The notes under the pieces: generated by a model | Seen by the model: the letters and a program-made list of their open reading frames with translations, nothing else | Database searches by the model: none | What the model was told of the DNA's origin: nothing | Made by a program: the position numbers and the translations under genes | Shown: piece after piece, positions 46,984 through 55,244 of the stretch | Position numbering within the stretch: position 1 is the stretch's first letter | How the letters are laid out: every line of letters starts with the position of its first letter | Assembly (NCBI RefSeq): GCF_020164455.1 | Contig: NZ_JAIQWW010000012.1 | Coordinates: 62,001-126,000 of the forward strand | DNA from: Phyllobacterium chamaecytisi | Lineage (GTDB): Bacteria > Pseudomonadota > Alphaproteobacteria > Rhizobiales > Rhizobiaceae | Length of the DNA stretch: 64,000 nt | Direction: 5' to 3'

Positions 46984-47139
46984 ACCCCTCCCTGCTGCTA
47001 CGCAGCTTCCCTCCCCACAAGGGGGAGGGTTAGGCGCAAGCTCATATATCCCGGAGATTTGCTTGAACATGCATCAAAGGTGCAACGGTCTCGCCCTCCC
47101 CCTTGTGGGGAGGGACGGAGCGAAGCGACGGGGAGGGGT
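46984..47139. repeat. 156-bp element with 46-base inverted ends (CCCTCCCC type)
   Basis: Ends 46984-47029 and 47094-47139 are inverted copies: ACCCCTCCC, a variable stretch of 15 bases, then TCCCTCCCCACAAGGGGGAG. The variable part (TGCTGCTACGCAGCT on one side, CGTCGCTTCGCTCCG on the other) differs although the flanks are identical. A shorter relative, ACCCTCCCCATTGAGGGGAG, is at 55205. This class of palindrome is widespread in rhizobial intergenic DNA. No gene is present in this 290-base gap. Confidence 0.8.
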
Positions 47140-47261
47140 CTTGAACACCCACTCTACACAAAACTATGATCGCATTTTTACCCCAAGGCCTCGCCTTTGC
47201 CATGATGAATGGTATTGTTCTATGATGCCGGTACCGTCGATGCCGGCGAGATGGAGTGCGG

Positions 47262-49829
47262 ATGACCGATCAACAACCCGACAAACGGGACGCGATCAGG
47301 TATAGGTTCGATATTTTCAAAAGTATCGATCGCCTCCGTTTGTCTGCATGGTTGACCGTTGTTTTCGAACGTCTGTGGCCGCTGGTACTGCCGCTTCTGC
47401 TTTCCGTTGCCGTTTTCCTGTGCCTGTCCTGGTTCGGTATTTTCCGGATCATTCCGGATGCGTTGCGACTGGCACTGCTCGGGCTCTTTGTTCTCTCGCT
47501 GCCCCTCTGCCTCTATCTCCTGTTGAGATTCCGTCTCCCCAATCGCTCGGAAATCAGCCAGCGACTGGAAAGCGTCAACACGCTCGATCACCAGCCGATC
47601 ACCATCCAGTCGGAAGAACTCGTCAACAAGAGCATCGATCCGTTTGCACAAGCGCTGTGGGACGAACACCGCAAGCGCATGGCCGAGCGCATCCAGAACC
47701 TGAAGAGCGGCCTGCCGCAAACCCGTATTCCGGAACGCGATCCTTGGGCGTTGCGCGGTATTGTCGGCCTGCTTCTCGTCGTCGCCTTTGCCTTTTCCGG
47801 CGGGCCGCTCGGCGGTCGCATTAACGATGCATTCCGCAGTCATAGCAAGAGCGAAGCCATACCGCCCCGCATTGATGCCTGGGTGACGCCTCCACGCTAT
47901 ACGGGACGCGCACCGCTCTTCCTGACAGCGGCAGCCAATGACGAAGAAAAACAGTTCACCATTCCGCAGGACAGCACGCTTATCGTCCGCATCATCGGCG
48001 GCAGCGGATCGGAGAAGGTTACCCAGACGTCGATGGACGGGGAGGCAACCGATATTGCGGCGAAGGACCAAGGCAAGCCGGAAGACAATCCAGCGACCGC
48101 CAAAGCCCGCCCGCGTAATTTCGAACTGCCGATCGGTGCCAACAGCACGGTTAGCCTGTCAGATGATGGCAACCCGCTTGCCGAATGGGCGTTTTCGGTA
48201 ACGCCAGACCAGCCGCCTTCCATCCGTTTCACCAAGGACCCTTCCAGCGCTGCCAACGGCACGATGGAGGTTTCCTACGAAATCAAGGATGACTACGGCG
48301 CATCGAGCGCGGTAGCGCAAATCGAGCAGGCATTGCCTGCCGACAAGGATGCACGACCGCTCTTCAAGGCGCCGGACCTGCCTCTGGCACTGCCGCGGCG
48401 CGGCGATCAGCCCAAGGAAACCACGACCACCAAGGATCTCACCGAGCATCCATGGGCTGGTTCCGAAATTCGTATGACCCTGGTCGCAACCGACGATGCG
48501 AAACAGGAAGCCAGAAGCGAGACCAAGACGTTCGTCATGCCCGAACGCCCCTTCGCCAACCCGCTGGCCAAGGCTGTCGTGGAACAGCGCCGCATCCTGG
48601 CGCTCAACGCCAATGCCAAGCCGCAAGTGCTCGATATGCTGGATGCGATCACCATCTGGCCGGAGGAGACGATCAAGAACGCGTCTCATTACCTCGCTTT
48701 GCGCAGCGTGCGCTCGCGGCTCAATCTTGCGCGCAGCGACGACCAGTTGCGCGATGTCGTCGCCTATATGTGGCAAGTCGCGCGTGGCATTGAGGACGGC
48801 GCTCTTTCAGACGCCGAGCGGCGCCTGCGTCAGGCGCAGGAAGCCTTGAAGCAAGCGATCGAACAGGGTGCAAGCCAGGAAGAAATCGAAAAGCGCATGA
48901 AAGAACTGCGCAGCGCCATGAACGAGTATCTGCGCGAATTTGCCCAGAAAGCCCAGAAGAACCCGAATATGGCTCAAATGCCAAATCCTAACGCGATGGA
49001 ACTGCGGCAGGAGGACATAGACCGCATGCTCGACCGCATCGAGGATCTGGCCAAGCAGGGCGCGAAGGATCAGGCGCAGCAGCTGCTTTCCGAACTCGAA
49101 AACATGATGAACAATCTGCAGATGGGCCAGCAGCAGCAAAATCAGCAGGGCCAAGGTCAGATGAGACAGCAGATGGACAAGCTGGGCGAACTGATGCGGC
49201 GCCAGCAGGAGATGATGAACCAGACCAACCGGCTTGAGCAGCAGCGTCAGAATGGCATGCAGCAGGACCAGGGCCAAAGCCAGCAGGGTCAAAATGGCCA
49301 GGAAGGGCAGCAAGGCCAAATGTCCGAAGAGGATATCGCCAAGGCGCTGCGCGGCCTGCAGGAAGGCCAGGGCAAGCTGCAGTCTGATCTCGAGCAAATG
49401 ATGAAGGATTTGAAAGGGCTCGGTATCAATCCCGGTGAAGGTTTCGGCGATGCCAACAAATCCATGGGCCAGGCGGGGAAGGCACTGGGCGATGCGGATG
49501 GCGGACAGGCGGTTGACCGGCAGAGCAATGCACTCGACGCCTTGCGCCGCGGCGGGCAGGACATGATGAAACAGATGCAGCAGGCCATGGGTCAGGAAGG
49601 TCAGACTGGCGGACCCAACGGACAGCAGCAGCAAAATGGCAGGCTCGATCCCTTGGGACGCCAACGTTCCAGGGGAGATTTCTTCGACGACTCCAAGAAT
49701 ATCGTCCCCAAAGATCTGGATATTCAGCGGGCGCGCGAAATCCTGGACGAAATCCGCAAGCGCCTCGGCAATGCGCTGAGCCCGCAAATGGAAAAAGACT
49801 ATCTGGAGAGATTGCTGAAATTCGATTGA
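47262..49829 (+). CDS. TIGR02302 family (DUF4175) membrane protein
   Basis: Large protein of 855 residues. Two N-terminal membrane segments (about residues 40-65 and 68-90) and a third near 165-180 are followed by a periplasmic region with a beta domain (IDAWVTPPRYTGRAPLFL, TPDQPPSIRF, SYEIKDDYGA), a helical region, and a long Gln/Met-rich coil (about 590-790) full of QQQQNQQGQG-type sequence. The C-terminus LDIQRAREILDEIRKRLGN is conserved. Function is unknown; the family is confined to alphaproteobacteria, often downstream of lysA. The ATG at 47262 has GGAG 5 bases upstream. Confidence 0.9.
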   Translation: MTDQQPDKRDAIRYRFDIFKSIDRLRLSAWLTVVFERLWPLVLPLLLSVAVFLCLSWFGIFRIIPDALRLALLGLFVLSLPLCLYLLLRFRLPNRSEISQRLESVNTLDHQPITIQSEELVNKSIDPFAQALWDEHRKRMAERIQNLKSGLPQTRIPERDPWALRGIVGLLLVVAFAFSGGPLGGRINDAFRSHSKSEAIPPRIDAWVTPPRYTGRAPLFLTAAANDEEKQFTIPQDSTLIVRIIGGSGSEKVTQTSMDGEATDIAAKDQGKPEDNPATAKARPRNFELPIGANSTVSLSDDGNPLAEWAFSVTPDQPPSIRFTKDPSSAANGTMEVSYEIKDDYGASSAVAQIEQALPADKDARPLFKAPDLPLALPRRGDQPKETTTTKDLTEHPWAGSEIRMTLVATDDAKQEARSETKTFVMPERPFANPLAKAVVEQRRILALNANAKPQVLDMLDAITIWPEETIKNASHYLALRSVRSRLNLARSDDQLRDVVAYMWQVARGIEDGALSDAERRLRQAQEALKQAIEQGASQEEIEKRMKELRSAMNEYLREFAQKAQKNPNMAQMPNPNAMELRQEDIDRMLDRIEDLAKQGAKDQAQQLLSELENMMNNLQMGQQQQNQQGQGQMRQQMDKLGELMRRQQEMMNQTNRLEQQRQNGMQQDQGQSQQGQNGQEGQQGQMSEEDIAKALRGLQEGQGKLQSDLEQMMKDLKGLGINPGEGFGDANKSMGQAGKALGDADGGQAVDRQSNALDALRRGGQDMMKQMQQAMGQEGQTGGPNGQQQQNGRLDPLGRQRSRGDFFDDSKNIVPKDLDIQRAREILDEIRKRLGNALSPQMEKDYLERLLKFD

Positions 49830-49899
49830 AACCGCGGATGCCAATTATCCGGAATTAGGTAGCAAAAACTACCAGACCGGAAATCCGGCATAGCTTCAC

Positions 49900-50280
49900 C
49901 TAATCTGAGGACCGCACCGCTATTAAAATCTTCTCTTCGGGAAACATCACGAACAGGAGTTCATCATGATCTCGAAAACTGAAATAGGCACCTGACGCCT
50001 CGATAACTGCTCGATTGAAGGTTCTGGCCAAAACTGGTTCTTTCTCGACACAAGCACTTAATTGCCCAAGCGTCTTATCTGCCTGCTCCAGGTTTGGTGG
50101 CACGCCTTTGATAATTGGGGCTGCATACCAATATTCAGCCTTGTTTTCGCTTAGATCGACCCGAGGTCGCTCCTCGGGTTTACCTTCAAGGACTTGCGTC
50201 CCCACCTTATCAAACGCTCCTACAATCCCATTCTGTATAACTGTGGCCGCAAATTTATCGTCTATTTTGTGTACATTCAA
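49900..50280 (-). CDS. Hypothetical protein, possibly a lipoprotein that has lost its start
   Basis: From a TTG at 50280 the frame gives 126 residues (LNVHKIDDKFAATVIQNG), without a family I recognise. The same frame is open upstream to 50418, and those 46 codons look like protein: IGGLLGCDNAHQ, which resembles a lipobox with Cys, then PPIPIPDNIP and GAQYISGWCIL. No ATG, GTG or TTG is available before the lipobox. The gene may therefore be a lipoprotein whose first codons were lost, or it may truly start at 50280. It lies downstream of hpt on the same strand. Confidence 0.5.
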   Translation of the reverse strand: MNVHKIDDKFAATVIQNGIVGAFDKVGTQVLEGKPEERPRVDLSENKAEYWYAAPIIKGVPPNLEQADKTLGQLSACVEKEPVLARTFNRAVIEASGAYFSFRDHDELLFVMFPEEKILIAVRSSD

Positions 50281-50439
50281 AATGCACCAGCCAGAGATGT
50301 ATTGGGCGCCAACTTGCCCTTCAGTGGGAATGTTATCAGGTATAGGGATTGGCGGCTGATGGGCATTGTCACAGCCAAGCAGGCCACCGATAGTTGTGCT
50401 GGGCCAGCAGGAGTTTGACTATTCTAAAGCACTTCGCCA

Positions 50440-50976
50440 CTAATCCGTCACGACACCCACATAGGGCAGTTGCCGGAATGAATGGCCAACGTCCATGCCG
50501 TATCCCACCACGAAATAATCCGGGCATTCGAAACCTTTGAAATCGGCTTCGATATCGGTCTTGCGCTTGACGCTCTTGTCGAGCAGCACCGCGATGGAAA
50601 CGCTGCGCGCGCCGCGCTCCAGCATAAGTTCGCGGGTGAATTTCAGCGTTTTTCCGGATTCAAGAATATCGTCGATCAGAAGCACGTCGCGGCCATGCAC
50701 ATCGCTGTCGATGTCGCGGAGCAAGCGCACCTCGGTGCTTTCCGTGCCCTTGCCATAGCTCGATACCGTTATGAACTCCACGTCCGGTTCCGCTCCCGCA
50801 TCATGCATGGCGCGGATGAGGTCTGCGGCGAAGATGAATGATCCTTTCAGGATCGAGATCACCAGCAAGTTTTCGAAGTTGCGGGCAACGATTGCCCTGG
50901 CAAGTTCGAGGTTCCGCTCCGCGATCGTCTCGGCGCTGAAAAGGACCTCGATAGTTTTTCCGCCGACCATTGGCAT
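50440..50976 (-). CDS. hpt: Hypoxanthine phosphoribosyltransferase
   Basis: Purine salvage enzyme of 178 residues that joins hypoxanthine (and often guanine) to PRPP. The PRPP-binding motif VLLIDDILESGKTL, the substrate loop VSSYGKGTES and DYFVVGYGMD near the C-terminus are present. I use the ATG at 50976 (MPMVGGKTIEVLF), which gives the normal length and has GGGAAG 6 bases upstream; the frame extends to 51027 without similarity. A copy of the palindromic repeat lies just upstream. Confidence 0.93.
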   Translation of the reverse strand: MPMVGGKTIEVLFSAETIAERNLELARAIVARNFENLLVISILKGSFIFAADLIRAMHDAGAEPDVEFITVSSYGKGTESTEVRLLRDIDSDVHGRDVLLIDDILESGKTLKFTRELMLERGARSVSIAVLLDKSVKRKTDIEADFKGFECPDYFVVGYGMDVGHSFRQLPYVGVVTD

Positions 50977-51030
50977 GCAGTTCTTCCCGATTGAGAGCCC
51001 ATTTGGAAACTCTACTGCAGTGGTCATCTG

Positions 51031-51100
51031 ACGCGTTTTTCTGCGCTTCCGGTGCTCACGTACTCAATGTACGCTGCGCTCCGGTTCTCGAAAACCACGC
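51031..51100. repeat. Palindromic repeat family P, copy upstream of hpt
   Basis: Arms ACGCGTTTTTCTGCGCTTCC and CTCCGGTTCTCGAAAACCAC with the centre ACGTACTCAATGTACG and the doubled GCTcCGGTgCTC segment. The outer ends (GATTCAC...GTGAATC) of complete copies are not preserved. Confidence 0.75.
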
Positions 51101-51178
51101 CATATGTCTCGCCGCAGCGACTTTCCAAACGGGCTCTGACCATATGCAACTGCTATAGCCCGATCGCCGCCTGGAAAT

Positions 51179-51559
51179 CTAGCGCGCGAGTTCGTTCTTA
51201 TGTGCAACGGAACCTGTGGTCAGCATCGGATCGTCAGCGGGTGACGCTCCGGACATTAATGTATGGCCGCCGGTTATCCAGAAGACCGAAACTGCAACCA
51301 ACGCGACCACTAGCCAATAGCCGAAGCCCGGCCCCTTGAGTTCTGTGCTTTCGCGCGCATGCAGTATCGTCAACGCTTCATCACTGGGCAACAGGCGTTG
51401 CCATGTCTCAGCCCCAGCCTCCTTGGTGACAGGACCGCGCGCCAATGTCTCGAAATCGACATCCTCCGCACCACCTTTGTCGATGGAAGGCACAGCATTC
51501 AAACTCAGATTATCTTTGGTTTCCATTGTATCGATCTTTGCAAAATACGGTTTTGGCAT
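51179..51559 (-). CDS. Hypothetical single-pass membrane protein
   Basis: Protein of 126 residues starting MPKPYFAKIDTMETKDN. The first 75 residues are hydrophilic, then one membrane segment (about 79-98, GYWLVVALVAVSVFWITGG) and a short tail. I do not recognise a family, but a similar membrane protein divergent from ftsE is common in rhizobia. GAGGGCAG precedes the ATG. The 154 bases between it and ftsE should hold the promoters of both. Confidence 0.7.
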   Translation of the reverse strand: MPKPYFAKIDTMETKDNLSLNAVPSIDKGGAEDVDFETLARGPVTKEAGAETWQRLLPSDEALTILHARESTELKGPGFGYWLVVALVAVSVFWITGGHTLMSGASPADDPMLTTGSVAHKNELAR

Positions 51560-51713
51560 CGTCTGCCCTCATGCAGACAATTTTTTCCGAATCATGGGGC
51601 AGCCTATCCCACAAAAATTAATGTTTTGGCCGATGCGCGGCTGCGTTTGATGGGTGGCCAAATCCGTCCGCACAAAATAGAACACGCATGGACACGAGAT
51701 TGGAAAGTTACGC

Positions 51714-52373
51714 TTGATTCGCTTTGAGAATGTCGGTTTGCGATACGGAATGGGCCCGGAGGTTCTGCGTGATGTCAGCCTCCATATTTCACCGCGGTCG
51801 TTCCAGTTCCTGACCGGCCCGTCGGGAGCCGGAAAGACGTCGCTGCTGCGCCTGTTGTTCATGACGCTGAAACCGACGCGTGGCCTGATCAACGTCTTTG
51901 GCAAGGATATCGCCACGATCTCGTCGAAGGAAATGCCGCTGCTGCGGCGCCGCATTGGCGTAGTTTTCCAGGATTTCCGTCTGCTCGACCACATGACCAC
52001 CTATCAGAATGTGGCGCTGCCGCTGCGTGTGCGCGGCAAGGAGGAGGCGACCTATCGCGCCGAAGTCGAAGAGCTTCTCGACTGGGTTGGCCTCGGCGAG
52101 CGCATGCATGTGCTGCCGCCCGTCCTTTCCGGGGGCGAGAAGCAGCGTGCGGCAATCGCGCGGGCCTTGATCGATCAACCGGAAATTCTGCTCGCCGATG
52201 AGCCGACCGGCAATGTCGATCCGCCGCTGGCGAGGCGCCTGCTCCGGCTTTTCGGAGAGCTGAACCGCTCGGGCACGGCGGTCGTCATCGCGACGCATGA
52301 CCTGACGCTGATGGACCAGATCAATGCGCGGCGCATGATCCTCGATCAGGGGAGGCTCGACATTTATGATTGA
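51714..52373 (+). CDS. ftsE: Cell division ATP-binding protein FtsE
   Basis: ABC ATPase of 219 residues that works with FtsX at the divisome to control peptidoglycan hydrolase activity. Walker A GPSGAGKTS, signature LSGGEKQRAAIARAL, Walker B ILLADEPTGNVD and the H-loop IATHD are complete. The start is TTG at 51714, which gives the conserved N-terminus MIRFENVGLRYG; no ATG fits. The end overlaps ftsX by 8 bases. Confidence 0.95.
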   Translation: MIRFENVGLRYGMGPEVLRDVSLHISPRSFQFLTGPSGAGKTSLLRLLFMTLKPTRGLINVFGKDIATISSKEMPLLRRRIGVVFQDFRLLDHMTTYQNVALPLRVRGKEEATYRAEVEELLDWVGLGERMHVLPPVLSGGEKQRAAIARALIDQPEILLADEPTGNVDPPLARRLLRLFGELNRSGTAVVIATHDLTLMDQINARRMILDQGRLDIYD

Positions 52374-53364
52374 CGCCGCCCGCATCAAATATCTGGCGCT
52401 CGACCTGTTTGGCCGTGCCATGGAACGGTTTCAAGCCAAAAGCGGGCAGGCACCGATTGTGCCCGCCGGCAATGTTGTTGGCCACGCCCTGATGATCGTC
52501 ATCGCCATCATGACTTTTCTCGCCTGCCTTACCATTGGCGCCGTCAGTCTCGTCCAGTCGACGGCGACGACGTGGCAGAGCCAGATTTCGACCGAGGCCA
52601 CCATCCAGATACGTCCGGTCGAGGGCCAGGACATGGAGGCGCTGCTTAACCAGGCGAGCACCATTGCCCAGGGTTTTGCCGGAGTGAAATCGACGCGCAT
52701 CATCGACCGTGCCGCGACCGAGCGCCTGCTGGAGCCATGGCTTGGAAGCGGTCTCGATATTGACGAGCTGCCGGTGCCAAGGCTGGTGATCGTCACGCTC
52801 GACGAAGCTTCACCGCCGGATTTCGCTGCAATTCGCGCGGCGCTGGTCAAGGAGGTTCCGGGCGCCAGTTTCGACGACCATCGCAACTGGGTCGACCGGC
52901 TCGTTTCCATGGCGCGTTCGACGGTCCTGATCGGCATGGCGGTGCTTGCGCTCGTTGTGGCAGCGACTGTACTAACGGTTATTTTCGCGACGCGTGGAGC
53001 AATGGCCGGCAACGGACATATCATAGAGGTTCTGCATTTTATCGGTGCGGACCAGAATTTCGTTGCGCGTCAGTTCGAGCGGCATTTCTTCTGGACGGCG
53101 CTCAAGGGTGCAGCTTGCGGCGGGGCGCTTGCCATCATCATTTTCCTGTGTATCGGCTGGTGGTCGTCGCACAATCTGGCGACGCCCGAGGCAGACCAGG
53201 CGACGGCGCTCTTCGGCAATTTTTCCATTGGATCAGGCGGCTATACGGGTGTTGTTCTGATCATATTGGCGGTCAGCATCCTGACCATGATAACAACAAG
53301 AATGACGGTCATAGCGCATTTAAGACGGGTTGACGGGCGCAGCGGCGAAAGCCACGAAACCTGA
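52366..53364 (+). CDS. ftsX: Cell division protein FtsX
   Basis: Inner-membrane protein of 332 residues with the FtsX layout: cytoplasmic N-terminus, a first membrane segment (about 40-62), a periplasmic domain with TEATIQIRPVEGQDMEALL, then three more membrane segments (near 180-210, 235-265, 290-315). It passes the FtsE signal to periplasmic hydrolase activators. The start overlaps ftsE by 8 bases. The YdcF-like gene follows after 106 bases. Confidence 0.94.
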   Translation: MIDAARIKYLALDLFGRAMERFQAKSGQAPIVPAGNVVGHALMIVIAIMTFLACLTIGAVSLVQSTATTWQSQISTEATIQIRPVEGQDMEALLNQASTIAQGFAGVKSTRIIDRAATERLLEPWLGSGLDIDELPVPRLVIVTLDEASPPDFAAIRAALVKEVPGASFDDHRNWVDRLVSMARSTVLIGMAVLALVVAATVLTVIFATRGAMAGNGHIIEVLHFIGADQNFVARQFERHFFWTALKGAACGGALAIIIFLCIGWWSSHNLATPEADQATALFGNFSIGSGGYTGVVLIILAVSILTMITTRMTVIAHLRRVDGRSGESHET

Positions 53365-53470
53365 TGCCATTTCATTCATTTTAATATCCGGATTGTACAA
53401 AAGCTGAGCCCCGGCACTCTCTTTTAAACAGAACAAGAACAAATCTCGAACAAGGCATTTCTAATCCATC

Positions 53471-54169
53471 ATGGGCGGCGCAAACGACGGCAACCAACAA
53501 GATCAGATCGCTACTACGCGCGGCGGGCGGCTGCTCGCGTTCATCCGCAGGCGGATCGTTCTGCCGCTGTTCATCGTCTGCGTTCTCGGTCTTGTCCTGT
53601 TCATCGGCGGGTTCATTCTTTTCGCCGATCGCGTCACGACTCTGGAGGCACCGGATCTCACCCGGCCTGCCGATGGGATCATCGTCCTGACCGGCGGCTA
53701 TTCCCGGATCGAAGGGGCTCTCGATCTCCTCAAGAACAAGCGCGGCGAGCGCCTGTTTATCAGCGGCGTGCATCCAACGACCAATCGCAATGAATTGCAG
53801 CGTGTAACCGGCGGTGACGCCACCCTGTTCGAATGCTGCGTCGATATCGACCGTTCGGCTCTGGACACGGTCGGCAATGCGGCCGAGAGCGTCAAGTGGG
53901 CCCATATGAACCAGTACAAGCGGGTGATCGTGGTCACCAACAACTACCATATCCCCCGCACCATGGTGGAACTCCGGCGCGTCTCGCAGGACATCGAATT
54001 CATCCCTTATCCGATTATCAACACCAATTTGCGCGACGGCGACTGGATTTCCCGCGGCCTGGTGGTGCGGGTGCTTCTGGTAGAATATATGAAATATCTT
54101 GGTGCTGAAGTTCGCTCGCATCTCCCCGATAGCCTGTTCGGGCTCAAGCTTGGCGCGAAGACTTTTTGA
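53471..54169 (+). CDS. YdcF family protein (DUF218)
   Basis: Protein of 232 residues with one N-terminal membrane segment (about 29-52, IVLPLFIVCVLGLVLFIGGF) and a DUF218 domain: DGIIVLTGGYSRIEGALDLL, RLFISGVHP, TVGNAAESVKWAHMNQYKRVIVVTNNYHIPRTMVEL. The family is linked to envelope or vancomycin resistance (SanA) but has no firm activity. The order ftsE, ftsX, ydcF-like, plsC is conserved in rhizobia, which suggests an envelope role. Confidence 0.9.
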   Translation: MGGANDGNQQDQIATTRGGRLLAFIRRRIVLPLFIVCVLGLVLFIGGFILFADRVTTLEAPDLTRPADGIIVLTGGYSRIEGALDLLKNKRGERLFISGVHPTTNRNELQRVTGGDATLFECCVDIDRSALDTVGNAAESVKWAHMNQYKRVIVVTNNYHIPRTMVELRRVSQDIEFIPYPIINTNLRDGDWISRGLVVRVLLVEYMKYLGAEVRSHLPDSLFGLKLGAKTF

Positions 54170-54236
54170 GAGTTCACGGCAAGGCCACATTGGTATAGGA
54201 AGGCGCAGGCCAACCTTATCCCGAGTCCTGACCTAA

Positions 54237-55022
54237 ATGACGATCATTCGATCAATCGCCTTCAACACACTTTTCTATCTGAATTTGATCATCCGGATGA
54301 TCATCTTCACGCCCTATTATTTCTTGAGCCCGCGCAAGCAAGCGTGGAGCGTTCCGAAAAACTGGGCGAAATCAAATCTGTGGCTGCAAAAGGTGATCGT
54401 CGGCGCAGACGTCCACATCGATGGGCTGGAGAATATTCCGGATGGTCCGTATATATGTGCGCCGAAGCACCAATCCTTCTGGGATACCTATGCCTTCCTG
54501 CCGCACATCGCCGATCCGGTCTATATCCTCAAGCGGGAGCTGACCTGGATTCCGCTGTTCGGCTGGTACATCCAGAAAATGAAAATGGTGCCGATCGATC
54601 GCGGCAAGCGTTCGGCGGCCATGAAAGTGGCTGTCAGGGGTGCGCGCAAAGCTGTCGCCGGAGGCCGGCAGCTGATGATTTATCCTGAAGGCACACGGAC
54701 CGCGCCGGGTGCGCCGCCGCATTACAAATACGGCGTCGCGCACATCTATGGCGAACTCGGTGTTCCCGTCGTTCCGATCGCCCACAATGCCGGGCTCTAC
54801 TGGCCGCGCCGCAAGTTCATGCGCTATCCCGGCGTCATCCACTGCCGCATCTTGCCGCCGATCCAGCCGGGACTCGACAATGACGCGTTTTTGAAGAAGC
54901 TCGAAGAGGTCACCGAAGCTGCCTGCGACGAGCTCCTGATCGAAGCAGCGAAGTCGGACAATCCGCCGCCCATGCCGCCAACGGCGGTGAAGCGGCTGAA
55001 AGAACTCGGGGTGACCAATTAG
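54237..55022 (+). CDS. plsC: 1-acyl-sn-glycerol-3-phosphate acyltransferase
   Basis: Membrane-associated acyltransferase of 261 residues that makes phosphatidic acid. The N-terminal membrane segment (about 8-32) is followed by the catalytic HX4D motif KHQSFWDTYAF (His78, Asp83), the glycerol-phosphate-binding MVPIDRGKRSAAM, the YPEGTRTAPG motif and VPIAHNAGLYW. The acyl chain specificity is unknown. It lies 67 bases after the YdcF-like gene and ends the ftsEX cluster. A palindromic repeat follows. Confidence 0.93.
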   Translation: MTIIRSIAFNTLFYLNLIIRMIIFTPYYFLSPRKQAWSVPKNWAKSNLWLQKVIVGADVHIDGLENIPDGPYICAPKHQSFWDTYAFLPHIADPVYILKRELTWIPLFGWYIQKMKMVPIDRGKRSAAMKVAVRGARKAVAGGRQLMIYPEGTRTAPGAPPHYKYGVAHIYGELGVPVVPIAHNAGLYWPRRKFMRYPGVIHCRILPPIQPGLDNDAFLKKLEEVTEAACDELLIEAAKSDNPPPMPPTAVKRLKELGVTN

Positions 55023-55055
55023 GGGCCTGTCAGGTTTGAACTGAAACGCGCCTCC

Positions 55056-55188
55056 CTCCGTCATCCTAAGTCCTCGGGTTAAACCCGAGGATGACCCGAG
55101 GACCCATTGGGATGTTCAAATCACAGTACTGCGTTCTTGTTTCTTCAAGAAAGTGTGGGTCCTCGGGTCAAGCCCGAGGATGACGGAG
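55056..55188. repeat. GTCATCCTCGGG-type palindromic element, left copy (133 bp)
   Basis: Starts CTCCGTCATCCT and ends AGGATGACGGAG. It contains TCCTCGGGT...ACCCGAGGA arms and the inner GAGGACCCA...TGGGTCCTC. Relative to the right copy (57835-57948) it has about 20 extra bases that duplicate part of the left arm. The middle sequences also correspond (for example TTCTTGTTTCTTCAAGAAAG against TTCTTCTTTCTGCAAGAAG), so the two are true copies in the same orientation. Confidence 0.85.
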
Positions 55189-55244
55189 AAGTAGATGAAG
55201 TCCGACCCTCCCCATTGAGGGGAGGGTAAGAGGTTGCGGGTTCG

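Noticed and set aside
45929-47020. 363-codon open frame antisense to lysA
   Set aside because: lysA motifs on the + strand are complete; the antisense frame is a codon-bias shadow.
48807-49844. Leu/His-rich 345-codon frame antisense to the TIGR02302 gene
   Set aside because: The hydrophobic look comes from reading Gln/Glu-rich codons on the wrong strand (CAG to CTG); no start signal or family.
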